Positions 15,047 to 23,663 of a DNA stretch of 47,636 nt are shown here, piece by piece (the first letter of the stretch is position 1; every line of letters starts with the position of its first letter). The DNA is from Pseudarthrobacter sulfonivorans (GTDB taxonomy: Bacteria; Actinomycetota; Actinomycetes; Actinomycetales; Micrococcaceae), in the NCBI RefSeq assembly GCF_024391045.1, contig NZ_JANFCZ010000030.1, positions 1-47,636 on the forward strand, in the 5' to 3' direction. The notes below the pieces were generated by a model. That model was given only the letters and a program-made list of their open reading frames with translations. It did not search any database and was not told the origin of the DNA. The translations under genes and the position numbers were made by a program.

Positions 15047-15814
15047 TTACATGGATGCCGTCATGTAGAGGCCTGGCAGGAGCTCCGGGTGGGCCGGCAC
15101 AAAGAGCGCGAACACGATTAGCGCGGCGCCGGTGATCCGGCTAAGCGCGCGACCGTGTTTCCACGTCTTCTCCAGGAAGATGACTACTGTGAGCGCTGCC
15201 ATCCATGCCAGGTTCATCACCCCGACAGCGATCAGCACCACCATGAGCCCCCAGCAGCAGCCCACGCAATACGCACCGTGGTACATGCCGACGCGGACAT
15301 CCCGCAGGCGCCCTTTGTACCCGGATACGTGCAGCAGGAACGCTACGGGCGACCGGCAGTGCCTGAGGCAGAAATCCTTCAACGGCGTCAACTGGTAGGC
15401 GCCGGCCACGGCGAGCACACCGGCCCCCACCCAGTGCGCGGTTTCCGGGGCGCCCTCAGCCAGCATCGCGGCGAGGGCGGCCGCCGCATACGCGGCGGCT
15501 CCGAATCCGAGCCACGTCAGAAGGTAACCGCCCACCAGCCCGGTACTCCGGAGGGCCCGGAGCCGGCGGCTGCGGACGGCCCGGATTGATCTGAGGTAGG
15601 TCGACGTGAGCGGCGCAAGCGCCGGCAGCATCATGGCGGCCATCATCAGCGTCCACACACCCAGGAAGCCAGAGAGTCCCAGGCCCATCGTCCCCGGACC
15701 TGCGGGCATGTCCGCGAAACCTGCGAAGGTGAAGTACCACGCCAGTGCGGCGCAGGCTATCAACGCCAATTCTGCGGCACGGTGGCTGGCTGCCAGGCCG
15801 GTCCCGCCGGGCAC
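15047..15814 (-). CDS. DUF2182 predicted metal-binding membrane protein
   Basis: A 255-residue multi-pass membrane protein with about six to seven helices. Family marks are GFLGVWTLMMAAMMLPALAP near residue 50, YQLTPLKDFCLRHCRSP near 140-155, and GAYCVGCCWGLMVVL near 180. The conserved Cys/His/Met residues are why the family is called metal-binding. The start is GTG, placed directly after the TAA of the DUF1326 gene (TAAGTG), so translation is coupled and the two proteins probably act together. The function of the family is unknown. Confidence 0.88.
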   Translation of the reverse strand: MPGGTGLAASHRAAELALIACAALAWYFTFAGFADMPAGPGTMGLGLSGFLGVWTLMMAAMMLPALAPLTSTYLRSIRAVRSRRLRALRSTGLVGGYLLTWLGFGAAAYAAAALAAMLAEGAPETAHWVGAGVLAVAGAYQLTPLKDFCLRHCRSPVAFLLHVSGYKGRLRDVRVGMYHGAYCVGCCWGLMVVLIAVGVMNLAWMAALTVVIFLEKTWKHGRALSRITGAALIVFALFVPAHPELLPGLYMTASM

Positions 15815-16420
15815 TTAAGCGGACCAGGCGAAGGGGGCGGAGTAGGAGTTCTTCCCGACGTTGTCCCAGGTCATGCCGAACACGTCGACGCGGGCAGTGC
15901 TGGAAGTGCCGGCGGCCAGGGTGTCGGCCGGGAACCCGACGCCGCTGACTTTGACTCCTTGTCCTGTGGCGTCCAATGGAGATACGAAGTCTTCGACCAC
16001 CATGTCCACTGCGCTGCCGACGCGGACCTGGTGGACGCGTCCGTCGTCGGCGTAGGCCATTTCCATGGACTCGATTCCCGCCATTTCACCGATCAGCGGG
16101 GCGAGTCCCTCCATCGGTCCGCCGACCTGTCCGCCGAACACTGCACCAAGGGCGCTGGCCTGCTCGGCGGAGGCGCTGGCATCCATCAGCACCCCAAGCT
16201 TCCAGCCTCCCGCACTCATCAAGGCAGGGGCATCGGCTACGACGCAGACCGTCAGACCGCCGACGTCGACACCGTCCACTTCGCCGGTTTCCACATGGAA
16301 CGCCAAGGCCACGTTGCAGCGTTCGTTATCCGCCGGAGCGGTCAGCCCTGACATGGTGCAAGGGCAGGCCATGTCGCAGTTGCAATTCTCAAAATACGTA
16401 CCCTCGACATGCCACGACAT
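15815..16420 (-). CDS. DUF1326 domain protein
   Basis: A 201-residue soluble protein starting MSWHVEGTYFENCNCDMACPCTMSGLTAP. The three to four Cys near the N-terminus (ENCNCDMACPC) are the hallmark of DUF1326, and residues such as NVALAFHVETGEVDGVDVGGLTV also fit. I chose the ATG at 16420 because AAAGGAG lies just upstream; the longer frame (to 16450) adds unconserved residues. The DUF2182 gene starts at the base after its stop. The Cys cluster and the membrane partner suggest metal handling, which is not shown. Confidence 0.88.
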   Translation of the reverse strand: MSWHVEGTYFENCNCDMACPCTMSGLTAPADNERCNVALAFHVETGEVDGVDVGGLTVCVVADAPALMSAGGWKLGVLMDASASAEQASALGAVFGGQVGGPMEGLAPLIGEMAGIESMEMAYADDGRVHQVRVGSAVDMVVEDFVSPLDATGQGVKVSGVGFPADTLAAGTSSTARVDVFGMTWDNVGKNSYSAPFAWSA

Positions 16421-16523
16421 GTGGGGCTCCTTTCGAAGAGGCACCCCCAAATCAAAGTCTCCTCGCGGCCCAGAACAGTGTCAACGGCCGCAGGAAGCAT
16501 GCCGCCTGCGGCCCAACGTCGTC

Positions 16524-18404
16524 TTAGGGCGTCAGGATGACAAAGCCCGACGGCGGGACGGTGACACTGATTGCCAGCCCGTTCCGTGCCTCGGCGGCCA
16601 CCTCCATCCCCTGCTGGCCGGCATCGGTCGAGTAGGCGTACAGAAACTTGCTGCCGGCACTGTGAAGGCGCGAGTCAACGGTGACCCACGCCGTCCGCGG
16701 CGTTGCCAGGTCTGTGTTGAGGGCACAGACCACTTCGCGGTTCGAGAGGATCCGGCTCCACGCGACGATGGACGTCATCCGGCCCTGGCCGATCCGGTCC
16801 GGATACCAGAACGCTGCCCCGTCCTCGGAGATGGGACGCAGGAACTGCCGGCCACGCCGCAGGGCGAGTTCGTTCTTCCGGACATCCAGCACCGCGGCAA
16901 GCTGCCGGTAGGTCTCGGCCGATTCATCGAAAAAGTGCCTGTCCCGGCTCTGGAAAGAGCCGAACCCGCTGGCGAACATCGTCTCCCGGATATAGCGGTC
17001 GGCTTTATAGCTGTCATTCGGGCTGGTGTTGACCGGCGTCGGGAAGCTTCCGTTGAAACGCTGCTCGCTGCCGTAATAGATACAGGGAATCCCCAGCGTC
17101 GTTGCGTTCATGGCCAGGACGGAAAGTTCCAGGGCACGTCCGATGTCATCGGCGGCGTAGCGCGCCTTGTGGTCCCTGCCCATGCGGACCAGGTCGTGAT
17201 CGTCGACGTTGGTCACCACATGGCTGCGGAACCAGGTGTGGGTTGCTTTGTCCACCTGGGCCGAGTTCCGGAAGAGGTCGAAGTAATCGCGCGGGTTGGC
17301 CCAGCCTTTTGCGGTATCTGCCAGAAGTCCCTGGACATCGGCGAGGCCCAAGGCTGCATCCAGCCCCGTTTCGTCCCTCGTTTTGATGGCGTAGCCGCGG
17401 TCGCCGGTGATTTCTCCCACCAGGAAGAAGGAGTCCTTGCCGATGGTCTGGGCGAATTCGTGGATCTCCGACGTGAAAAACCGCGTAGCCCCGTGGTCCA
17501 TATGTTTGACAGTATCGACGCGGAATCCGTCCAGGTCGGCGTACGCAATCCAGTACTCGTAGGCTTCCGTGAGGATGCGCATCGCCTCGGACGGGCTGTA
17601 GCCGGACACGTCCCCGGTACCCTGGTGGATGTCTTTCAGGCCTTCGAAGTCACCTTCGGTGGTCTCCGGCACGGCGTCCCAATTGTTGATCTTCCCCTTG
17701 CAGGTGAAGACACCCTCATCCTGAAGCTCCTGCGGCCAGACGGCGCTCTCCGCCTCGGGCGGGTTGACCCTGCCGGGAAAGGGCAGGGTGGCGGCGCCGG
17801 TGGGATCCCGCCATCCCCGCACCGGATAGGCGGCACCGGTCCACGGCGGCTCGAAAAACCCGCCGGACTGATCCACCGTGTCGTATTGGAAAACGTCGGC
17901 GGAGTGGTTCAGGATCACATCCAGGATGACGAAGAGCCCGGCCTGGTGGGCTTCGGTGACGAGATCCTTAAAGTCCTGGTCGGTGCCGAAATGCGGGTCG
18001 ATGTGAAGGAAGTTCTGTACCCCGTAGCCGTGATAATCGTCCACCCCGGGCCGCTGCCGCAGCACCGGGCTGATCCACAGTGTGGTGATGCCAAGCCGCT
18101 TCAGGTAGCCAAGCTTCGAAGTGATCCCCTTCAGGGTGCCACCAAGCCATTGGGTGCCGGCCGATTCCCACGCCTGGACGTCGGTCTGGGTCCGGACGGC
18201 GTTGCCGGCGTCGGCCGGAGAGAACATCTGCGCGGTTCCCTGGACGACGGTGCCGGCGGCATCTTTGTAGCCGTCCTCCTGGCCGTTGGAGAACCGGTCG
18301 GTCAGCAGGAAGTAGATGACCTGGTCGGACCAGTCGAGGGGCGACGGATGGTAATGGTTTTGTTTCAGGATCTGTGCCCACTGAATATCTTTGATCGAAA
18401 GCAT
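16524..18404 (-). CDS. Cytoplasmic GH13 alpha-amylase family glycosidase
   Basis: A 626-residue GH13 enzyme. A (beta/alpha)8 barrel is visible with YHGYGVQNFLHIDPHFGT (region I), LFVILDVILNHSAD, the nucleophile region GFRVDTVKH (Asp near 297), the acid/base region FFLVGEITGD (Glu near 330) and VVTNVDDHD (Asp near 400). It begins with an amylase-like strand (VIYFLLTDRFSNGQED) and has a C-terminal beta domain (PPSGFVILTP). There is no signal peptide, so it acts inside the cell, probably on alpha-glucans or maltodextrins; exact specificity is not readable. A longer open frame upstream is antisense to gluconokinase; GTGAGG just before the two ATGs (18407, 18404) fixes the start. Confidence 0.9.
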   Translation of the reverse strand: MLSIKDIQWAQILKQNHYHPSPLDWSDQVIYFLLTDRFSNGQEDGYKDAAGTVVQGTAQMFSPADAGNAVRTQTDVQAWESAGTQWLGGTLKGITSKLGYLKRLGITTLWISPVLRQRPGVDDYHGYGVQNFLHIDPHFGTDQDFKDLVTEAHQAGLFVILDVILNHSADVFQYDTVDQSGGFFEPPWTGAAYPVRGWRDPTGAATLPFPGRVNPPEAESAVWPQELQDEGVFTCKGKINNWDAVPETTEGDFEGLKDIHQGTGDVSGYSPSEAMRILTEAYEYWIAYADLDGFRVDTVKHMDHGATRFFTSEIHEFAQTIGKDSFFLVGEITGDRGYAIKTRDETGLDAALGLADVQGLLADTAKGWANPRDYFDLFRNSAQVDKATHTWFRSHVVTNVDDHDLVRMGRDHKARYAADDIGRALELSVLAMNATTLGIPCIYYGSEQRFNGSFPTPVNTSPNDSYKADRYIRETMFASGFGSFQSRDRHFFDESAETYRQLAAVLDVRKNELALRRGRQFLRPISEDGAAFWYPDRIGQGRMTSIVAWSRILSNREVVCALNTDLATPRTAWVTVDSRLHSAGSKFLYAYSTDAGQQGMEVAAEARNGLAISVTVPPSGFVILTP

Positions 18405-18623
18405 CATTGCCTCACCATCATTGCGGGATCTTGCAGGGGGAATACGGCATGCGCCGCTTTCCAGGTGAATGCCCCGCACAACGTCGGACGGGCTCCCACC
18501 GGTATCAAACAGCCCTAGTATGGCGACTGCGGCCGCAGCACGGAAGAGGGCCGCGCAGCCTGTCCCGTGGTCCGGCGGCGCCTTGCTATGGCGCCCGCGC
18601 CCCGGTACTGCCAAGATGGCAGC

Positions 18624-19169
18624 ATGGACCCGCAGGACCTGGAGACGGCTGCTTTGACTGCACCGGTGGTACTGGTTGTCATGGGCGTCTCCGGGTCCGG
18701 CAAATCCACCGTTGGCGCACTCCTGGCCGGCCGCCTGGGCTGGGCCTTCGAGGAAGGCGATGCCCTGCACCCCCAGGCGAATATCGACAAGATGGCCGCG
18801 GGACATCCCCTGACGGATGAAGACAGATATCCGTGGCTGGAAAGGGTTGCCGGGTGGGTCGACCGGGTGCTGGATCACGGGGAGAACGGGGTCATCACCT
18901 GTTCGGCGCTCAAGCGCTCGTACCGGAAGATCATCAACCGACGGCGATCCGGCGTCGTCTTCGTTTTCCTGTCCGGCTCCGAGACGACGATCGGCGCGCG
19001 CCTGGCCGAGCGGCACGGGCATTTTATGCCCGCGAGCCTGTTGGCGAGTCAGTTCGCCGACCTCGAGGAGCTATCCCAGGATGAGCCCGGAATCCGAGTG
19101 GACGTCGGGCCGAATCCCGGAGTGATTGCCCAACGAATCATGGATCAGCTCGGCCTGCAGCCAAGCTGA
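18624..19169 (+). CDS. gntK: Gluconokinase
   Basis: A 181-residue small P-loop kinase. The Walker A loop is GVSGSGKST (about residues 21-29), followed by GWAFEEGDALHPQANIDKMAAGHPLTDEDRYPWL, which is diagnostic for gluconokinase, then CSALKRSYRKIIN and HFMPASLLASQFADLEEL. It phosphorylates gluconate to 6-phosphogluconate for the pentose phosphate or Entner-Doudoroff routes. The start is set at MDPQDLE; no strong ribosome site is present. The gluconate permease gene follows after 13 bases, forming a gntK-gntP operon. No GntR regulator adjoins it. Confidence 0.93.
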   Translation: MDPQDLETAALTAPVVLVVMGVSGSGKSTVGALLAGRLGWAFEEGDALHPQANIDKMAAGHPLTDEDRYPWLERVAGWVDRVLDHGENGVITCSALKRSYRKIINRRRSGVVFVFLSGSETTIGARLAERHGHFMPASLLASQFADLEELSQDEPGIRVDVGPNPGVIAQRIMDQLGLQPS

Positions 19170-19182
19170 TCGGAGGAGTGCC

Positions 19183-20742
19183 ATGAACGGAATTCCCAGC
19201 CTCTACGGGCCCACTGCCCGGGTCGCCGCAGACAGCACCACGGACCTCATGAATCAGCCATGGAACGGCCATGACACGCAGGTTCTTGTCGTGGCAGCCA
19301 TCGGCATTGCGATTGTCGTCCTCCTGATCGTCTGGGCGAAGATGCACGCCTTTCTGGCCCTTAGTATCGGTGCACTCTTTGTCGGTATCGCTTCGGGTAT
19401 TGCGCTGGACAAGGTGACCACCTCCTACGAAAACGGGGTCGGCGGTGTGCTGGGTTACGTCGGCGTCCTGATCGCGCTGGGGGCGATGCTGGGCAAGCTC
19501 CTGGCGGATTCCGGCGGTGCGGACAAGATCGTGGACACTCTTCTGCATGGCAGGCCGGCAACGCTGCCGTGGAAGATGGCACTTATCGCCGGCATCATTG
19601 GCATCCCCATGTTTTTCGAGATCGGCCTTGTGCTGCTCATACCGGTTGTGATGCTGGCCGTGCACCGGTCCAAGGGTCCTGCAATGCTGCTTGGCATTCC
19701 GGCCCTGGCGGGTCTGTCGGTGCTCCACGGCTTCATACCGCCGCACCCGGGTCCATTGGCGGCGATCGGCATCCTGCATGCCAACGTCGGCGTGACTCTT
19801 GCTTTCGGCCTGCTAATTGCGATTCCAACCGTGATTATCGCCGGTCCCTTGTTTGGCCGTTTAGCCGCACGGATGGTCCCCATTGGTGCCGCCGGGGCGG
19901 GACTTGCCGTGACAGTCGGATCCGGCGGCACCCCGCAAGCCTCGGAGCCCCAGGTTTCAGCTTCGCCCGCCGCGAGTCCGCGCCGCGGCGACCGGCGGGA
20001 TGGCGACGCTCCTGACGGCGACGCTCCTGACGGCGACGCGCCCCTCGGGAAGGCGCAGGATCCCGATGCCACCAGCAGTCCATCCTTCGCCTGGACCCTG
20101 GTCACCCTGCTGTCCCCGCTGGTGCTTATGCTGATCAAAGCCGGCGCGGACATTTGGATGGACAAAGGCAACCCGGTACGGCCGCTGCTGGACTTCATCG
20201 GCGATCCGGTGTTTGCGCTGCTCGTGGCGGTGCTTCTGGCCATGGTCACCTTCGGCACCAGGGTGGGCTTCTCGGCGTCGGTCCTGACGAAGAAGATCGG
20301 CCAGAGCCTGTTGCCGATCGTCGGCGTTATGCTCATCGTCGGCGCAGGCGGCGGCTTCAAGCAGGTACTGGTCGACGGCGGCACGGGAACCGCCATCGCC
20401 AAGATCGCCGTGGCCGCCAGCCTGTCAGCCCTGGTACTGGGATGGATCATCGCTGTGCTGATCCGGCTGGCCACAGGCTCGGCGACGGTGGCCACGGTAA
20501 CGGCAGCAGGAATCATCGCACCCGTGGCAGCCGGGCTGCCGCCGGCTCAAATAGCGCTGGTTGTGCTCGCCATCGGTGCCGGATCGCTGTTCTTTTCCCA
20601 TGTCAACGATGCAGGATTCTGGCTGGTCAAGGAGTACTTCGGGCTGACCGTGGGACAAACGATCAAGACCTGGTCCGTCATGGAAACGCTGATCTCGGTC
20701 GTAGGCTTCGTGCTCACCTTGCTGCTGTCCGCCGTCGTTTAA
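19183..20742 (+). CDS. gntP: Gluconate:H+ symporter, GntP family
   Basis: A 519-residue permease with about 12-14 membrane segments. Family marks include KMHAFLALSIGALFVGI, GVLIALGAMLGKLLADSGGADKIVD, GLSVLHGFIPPHPGPLAA and ATVTAAGIIAPV...FSHVNDAGFWLVKEYFGLTVGQTIKTWS. It takes up gluconate for the gluconokinase encoded 13 bases upstream. The ATG at 19183 has a strong GGAGGAG. Unusual is a long hydrophilic central loop (about residues 250-305) carrying three DGDAP repeats. Confidence 0.94.
   Translation: MNGIPSLYGPTARVAADSTTDLMNQPWNGHDTQVLVVAAIGIAIVVLLIVWAKMHAFLALSIGALFVGIASGIALDKVTTSYENGVGGVLGYVGVLIALGAMLGKLLADSGGADKIVDTLLHGRPATLPWKMALIAGIIGIPMFFEIGLVLLIPVVMLAVHRSKGPAMLLGIPALAGLSVLHGFIPPHPGPLAAIGILHANVGVTLAFGLLIAIPTVIIAGPLFGRLAARMVPIGAAGAGLAVTVGSGGTPQASEPQVSASPAASPRRGDRRDGDAPDGDAPDGDAPLGKAQDPDATSSPSFAWTLVTLLSPLVLMLIKAGADIWMDKGNPVRPLLDFIGDPVFALLVAVLLAMVTFGTRVGFSASVLTKKIGQSLLPIVGVMLIVGAGGGFKQVLVDGGTGTAIAKIAVAASLSALVLGWIIAVLIRLATGSATVATVTAAGIIAPVAAGLPPAQIALVVLAIGAGSLFFSHVNDAGFWLVKEYFGLTVGQTIKTWSVMETLISVVGFVLTLLLSAVV
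19999..20043 (+). repeat. Three DGDAP-coding 15-bp repeats inside gntP
   Basis: Three tandem 15-base units encode Asp-Gly-Asp-Ala-Pro three times in the central loop of the gluconate permease. The units differ at only a few positions. Copy-number change would not shift the frame. Confidence 0.85.
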
Positions 20743-21236
20743 GCAGCTCCCGGCGGCTCCGCTCCCGGTGGTTCCTGTTTCAGCAGGTGGACCACGGTCG
20801 TTTCAGTCCGGGCGGGATCGGGTGTCGGATCCCCGTAGATCTCCCAGGAGTGCCCGGCTGACTCCCGACGATTCGCCGCCATCCAGGCGTCGATGGCGCT
20901 GTAGGCCTCGTTCAGGCGGGTGTACGGCCCGTAGTGGACTGCCATGGCTGCTTCACCGCCGGGTGTTTCCACCGCGCACACCTCGCCCACTGGTTCGAAG
21001 GGGCGCGTGACTTCGACGCCAAAGTCGCACAGGATGAGCTCGTCGGGCTGGTCCGGGTGGTGGTAGACGAAGATGTTGTGGCCGTCAGTCCACAACCCCG
21101 GCTGGCTGCGAATGAAGTCCCAGACCTTGCCCACGGCCGGCTCCCACGCCGCGCCGACTTCTCCCGGTGCGACCGTGCGCCGGACAGCGGCCAGGGTGCG
21201 GGGGCGAACAGTCTGGACAGTGACTGGAACGGTCAT
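20739..21236 (-). CDS. GyrI-like (effector-binding domain) protein
   Basis: A 165-residue stand-alone GyrI-like/AraC effector-binding domain: VTVQTVRPRTLAAVRRTVAPGEVGAAWEPAVGKVWDFI at the N-terminus, VGEVCAVETPGGEAAMAVHYGPYTRLNEAYSAIDAWMAANRRESAGHSWEIYGDP in the second half, with the usual 'W.xYGDP' ending. It has no DNA-binding domain. Members bind small hydrophobic compounds. Its stop overlaps the convergent gntP stop by 4 bases. The C-terminal PPGAEPPGAA tail is unconserved. Confidence 0.82.
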   Translation of the reverse strand: MTVPVTVQTVRPRTLAAVRRTVAPGEVGAAWEPAVGKVWDFIRSQPGLWTDGHNIFVYHHPDQPDELILCDFGVEVTRPFEPVGEVCAVETPGGEAAMAVHYGPYTRLNEAYSAIDAWMAANRRESAGHSWEIYGDPTPDPARTETTVVHLLKQEPPGAEPPGAA

Positions 21237-21322
21237 GTGCGGATTTTACCTCCCGGCACGCTGCTCAGGCCTGGCTTCTGACTATGGAAGTGCCTGCCCG
21301 GAAGCCATCGCCAACCTTGCGT

Positions 21323-21577
21323 TCAACGCTTCCTGCCGCCGACACCCGGCACAGACGCGACCTGCTTCATCCACGCCGCGACCTGGCGTTCGCCGAGGTC
21401 CTCCATGGATTCGAGCTCCGCACCCCGCGTCGACTTGCCCATCCCCACCGGCGTCACCGGGGGCACAAGCTCGAGTGCCGCGCCGTTGATAAACATGAGC
21501 TTGACATGGCCGGCAAAACCGCCGCAGCTGAAACACCAGCCGTCGCCGACGCCGTAGTACGACATTCCCCACTTCAC
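21323..21577 (-). pseudogene. N-terminally truncated DUF1801 protein
   Basis: 84 residues from a possible GTG (21577): VKWGMSYYGVGDGWCFSCGGFAGHVKLMFINGAALELVPPVTPVGMGKSTRGAELESMEDLGERQVAAWMKQVAS. This matches only the C-terminal two thirds of DUF1801 (YdhG/YjhX-like) domains, which normally begin 35-45 residues earlier. The sequence upstream does not encode the missing part in any frame I checked; one frame has a stop directly before. It is probably a remnant, although a short protein starting at the GTG is possible. Confidence 0.55.
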
Positions 21578-21754
21578 GGAGCGCTGAAGGCCGCTGCGCC
21601 TTTGGCGGTGGCCGGTAGGCTGAACGCGAAGATTCCCCCTGCTTGGCACGGGGTCAATGCAGCTTCGGCAATGGGAGGCTTGGGTTAGTGGACTGGCTGC
21701 GCGCAATGGCGGTGCGGCGGCTGTGAGCTGTGCTCCCCCACCGGGCGTTCAAAA

Positions 21755-22150
21755 ATGAGGCGAGCTTTACTGTGCATCGCCGCGGTCACGTGCGTTGCAC
21801 TCGGATTGGGCGTTCGCACGCTCAGCGATGCCGCATGGACCGGCCCCGCCGGTGACGGCCTGTACGCCGTTCTGGTCTATATCCTTGTAGCCATCCTGAT
21901 CCCGTCGAAGCCCAAGGCAGTGATTGCGGCCGCAGCCCTCACGGTCTGTGTGATGATCGAGCTCTTTCAGCTCACCGGCCTACCTGCCCAACTCGGAGCA
22001 GCCTGGCCGCCCGTTCGGCTGGTCCTCGGAACCACCTTCGGCACCGCGGATTTGTTGGCCTACGCTGCGGGTGCCGCCGCCGCGTACGCGGTGGACCGGA
22101 CCGCGGACGCAGTGGTGAACAGGACTCGGCCTCACCTTCGTGGTTCTTGA
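21755..22150 (+). CDS. DUF2809 membrane protein
   Basis: A 131-residue protein with four hydrophobic helices (ALLCIAAVTCVALGLGV; DGLYAVLVYILVAILI; AVIAAAALTVCVMIELFQLTGLP; TADLLAYAAGAAAAYAVD). The pattern 'GLGVRTLSDAAWTGPAGDGLYAVLVY...CVMIELFQLTGLPAQ' is typical of DUF2809. Function is unknown. No clear ribosome site is seen; it stands alone. Confidence 0.78.
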   Translation: MRRALLCIAAVTCVALGLGVRTLSDAAWTGPAGDGLYAVLVYILVAILIPSKPKAVIAAAALTVCVMIELFQLTGLPAQLGAAWPPVRLVLGTTFGTADLLAYAAGAAAAYAVDRTADAVVNRTRPHLRGS

Positions 22151-22195
22151 CCCGCCGGTTTCCCGCCTCGCGTTCTGACGTTCCTGCAACGGCCG

Positions 22196-22459
22196 CTACT
22201 CGAAGAGCTCAACGCGCGGTTCGCCCTGAACGCCGCCTTGCTGCATGGCTTCTTTCAGATCGTCCCGGCCGAAAAACGCCCTGGCGGTGTCCGCGCTGTC
22301 GAAATGATGAATGACGAGGATATTGTCAGGGTCGTCGACCATCCGGTGCACCGACTCCTGCGTAACTCCGCCGTCTTTCTGCGCGCCGGAGAATGAATCG
22401 TAGACTTTGCGCCAGGCTTCGTAGTCGGCGACGCGGTGAAGAATAGTTGCAACTGTCAT
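22196..22459 (-). CDS. Small dimeric alpha-beta-barrel (ABM/cyclase-like) protein
   Basis: An 87-residue protein, MTVATILHRVADYEAWRKVYDSF...VHRMVDDPDNILVIHHFDSADTARAFFGRDDLKEAMQQGGVQGEPRVELFE. The beta-alpha-beta pattern with 'VxDYExWRKxYD' and 'ILVIHHFDS...ARAFF' is that of ferredoxin-like antibiotic-biosynthesis-monooxygenase or cyclase-type domains. AGGAG precedes the ATG on the minus strand. No substrate can be inferred. Confidence 0.75.
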   Translation of the reverse strand: MTVATILHRVADYEAWRKVYDSFSGAQKDGGVTQESVHRMVDDPDNILVIHHFDSADTARAFFGRDDLKEAMQQGGVQGEPRVELFE

Positions 22460-22713
22460 GGTGCTTCTCCTTTGAAGCGTAGGGTGCTGCTCCTCCGGAC
22501 CGGTCCTGGGCTGTGATCGTCCTAACCCGTGATCGCCGACGGCGTGTGCACCTTCCTCTGCCGCGACCCGGATGGGCCGTCCAAGGCTGTATTACTCCCG
22601 CCCGGGCGGGCTGTCAACGGCGTGGGCCATGCCTCGCGGTTGACGGTAATTAATTCAGCTTCCATCCCGGAGAAATTCAACTGACTGTCATCTTTGGCTG
22701 CTACTGTCCCGCC

Positions 22714-23610
22714 ATGGATGAACTGTTGCTGGTACCTGGTTCTGCTGCACACGATTTGTCGGACCGGGCAGGGTTCGACGACGACTTCCTTGGTGTGCCC
22801 GTGCCGGTCCCGGCTTTGGCGGGCGTCGAAACGGTCATTCTGGCTTACACGCACTTCTCGGTGCTCATGCGGCTGGATAAGCGGCTGGCAGCGGTCACGG
22901 CCCTCGGGATGGACGGCCGGAAGCTGATGGACCTGGAACGGTCCGGGATCCCCTGGCGGCTGGACCCCAGGCTGGCTGAGGACCAGCAGACCGGTGAACG
23001 GCTCTACGCCCGGAACAACATCGACCGGGGCCACCTCGTCCGGCGCGCTTCCGCCGTCTGGGGTGATACGCCCGCGGAGGCGGCGCGGGCGAACGAGGAT
23101 ACGTTCCACTACACCAACGCAGCACCGCAGGCGGCAAAGTTCAACCAGGGACTGGACCTGTGGCTGGGCCTGGAGTCCTACCTGCAGGAACATGCCGCCG
23201 ACTACGGCCGGCGGCTGGTCGTGTTCACCGGGCCGATCTTCGGGGACAGTGATCCGGTGTACCGGGGCGTGGACATTCCGCTGCTCTTCTTCAAAGTCGC
23301 CGTATTCCTCCAGGGCGGGAATCTCGCCGCGACCGGCTACGTCGTGGACCAGACACCGCAGCTGGCGGACCTCCCTGACGTGCCGCGGCCCGGCGTCGCC
23401 GATGAGGCTCCACCGCTCGGTCCGTTCCGGACCTATCAAGTGCCCGTCCGGGACATCGCAGCCCTCACCGGGCTGGAACTCGACCAGCTCGTGGCCGTCG
23501 ACCGAATGCCCATCGCGTCCGAACTGCCCACGGCGCGGGTGACTTCCACCTGGCGCGAGCTGCTCTCCCCCGAATGCCTGGATCTCGACTTCGACCTACA
23601 CGGCGACTAG
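22714..23610 (+). CDS. DNA/RNA non-specific endonuclease (NUC1 type)
   Basis: A 298-residue beta-beta-alpha-metal nuclease. The motif NNIDRGHLVRR carries the general base His at about residue 107 (DRGH, 104-107), and the metal-binding Asn is in FHYTNAAPQAAKFNQG (about N144). FTGPIFGDSDPVYRG is typical of the NucA/NUC1 fold. There is no signal peptide and no adjacent immunity gene. ATG follows TACTGT (22702-22707, a -10-like box) by only six bases and has no ribosome site, so the mRNA may be leaderless. A free cytoplasmic nuclease would need control, and none is visible. Confidence 0.88.
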   Translation: MDELLLVPGSAAHDLSDRAGFDDDFLGVPVPVPALAGVETVILAYTHFSVLMRLDKRLAAVTALGMDGRKLMDLERSGIPWRLDPRLAEDQQTGERLYARNNIDRGHLVRRASAVWGDTPAEAARANEDTFHYTNAAPQAAKFNQGLDLWLGLESYLQEHAADYGRRLVVFTGPIFGDSDPVYRGVDIPLLFFKVAVFLQGGNLAATGYVVDQTPQLADLPDVPRPGVADEAPPLGPFRTYQVPVRDIAALTGLELDQLVAVDRMPIASELPTARVTSTWRELLSPECLDLDFDLHGD

Positions 23611-23663
23611 CCGGACCGCGAACAAGGATGGGCACGAGCCGCCGGAACAGGACGACATGTGGG

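Noticed and set aside
16065..18518. 817-residue plus-strand open frame over the GH13 gene
   Set aside because: Antisense to an enzyme with all catalytic motifs; no features of its own.
18405..19022. Upstream extension of the GH13 reading frame to 832 residues
   Set aside because: The added part is antisense to the gluconokinase gene and has no amylase features; a ribosome site and ATG pair at 18404-18407 fit the true start.
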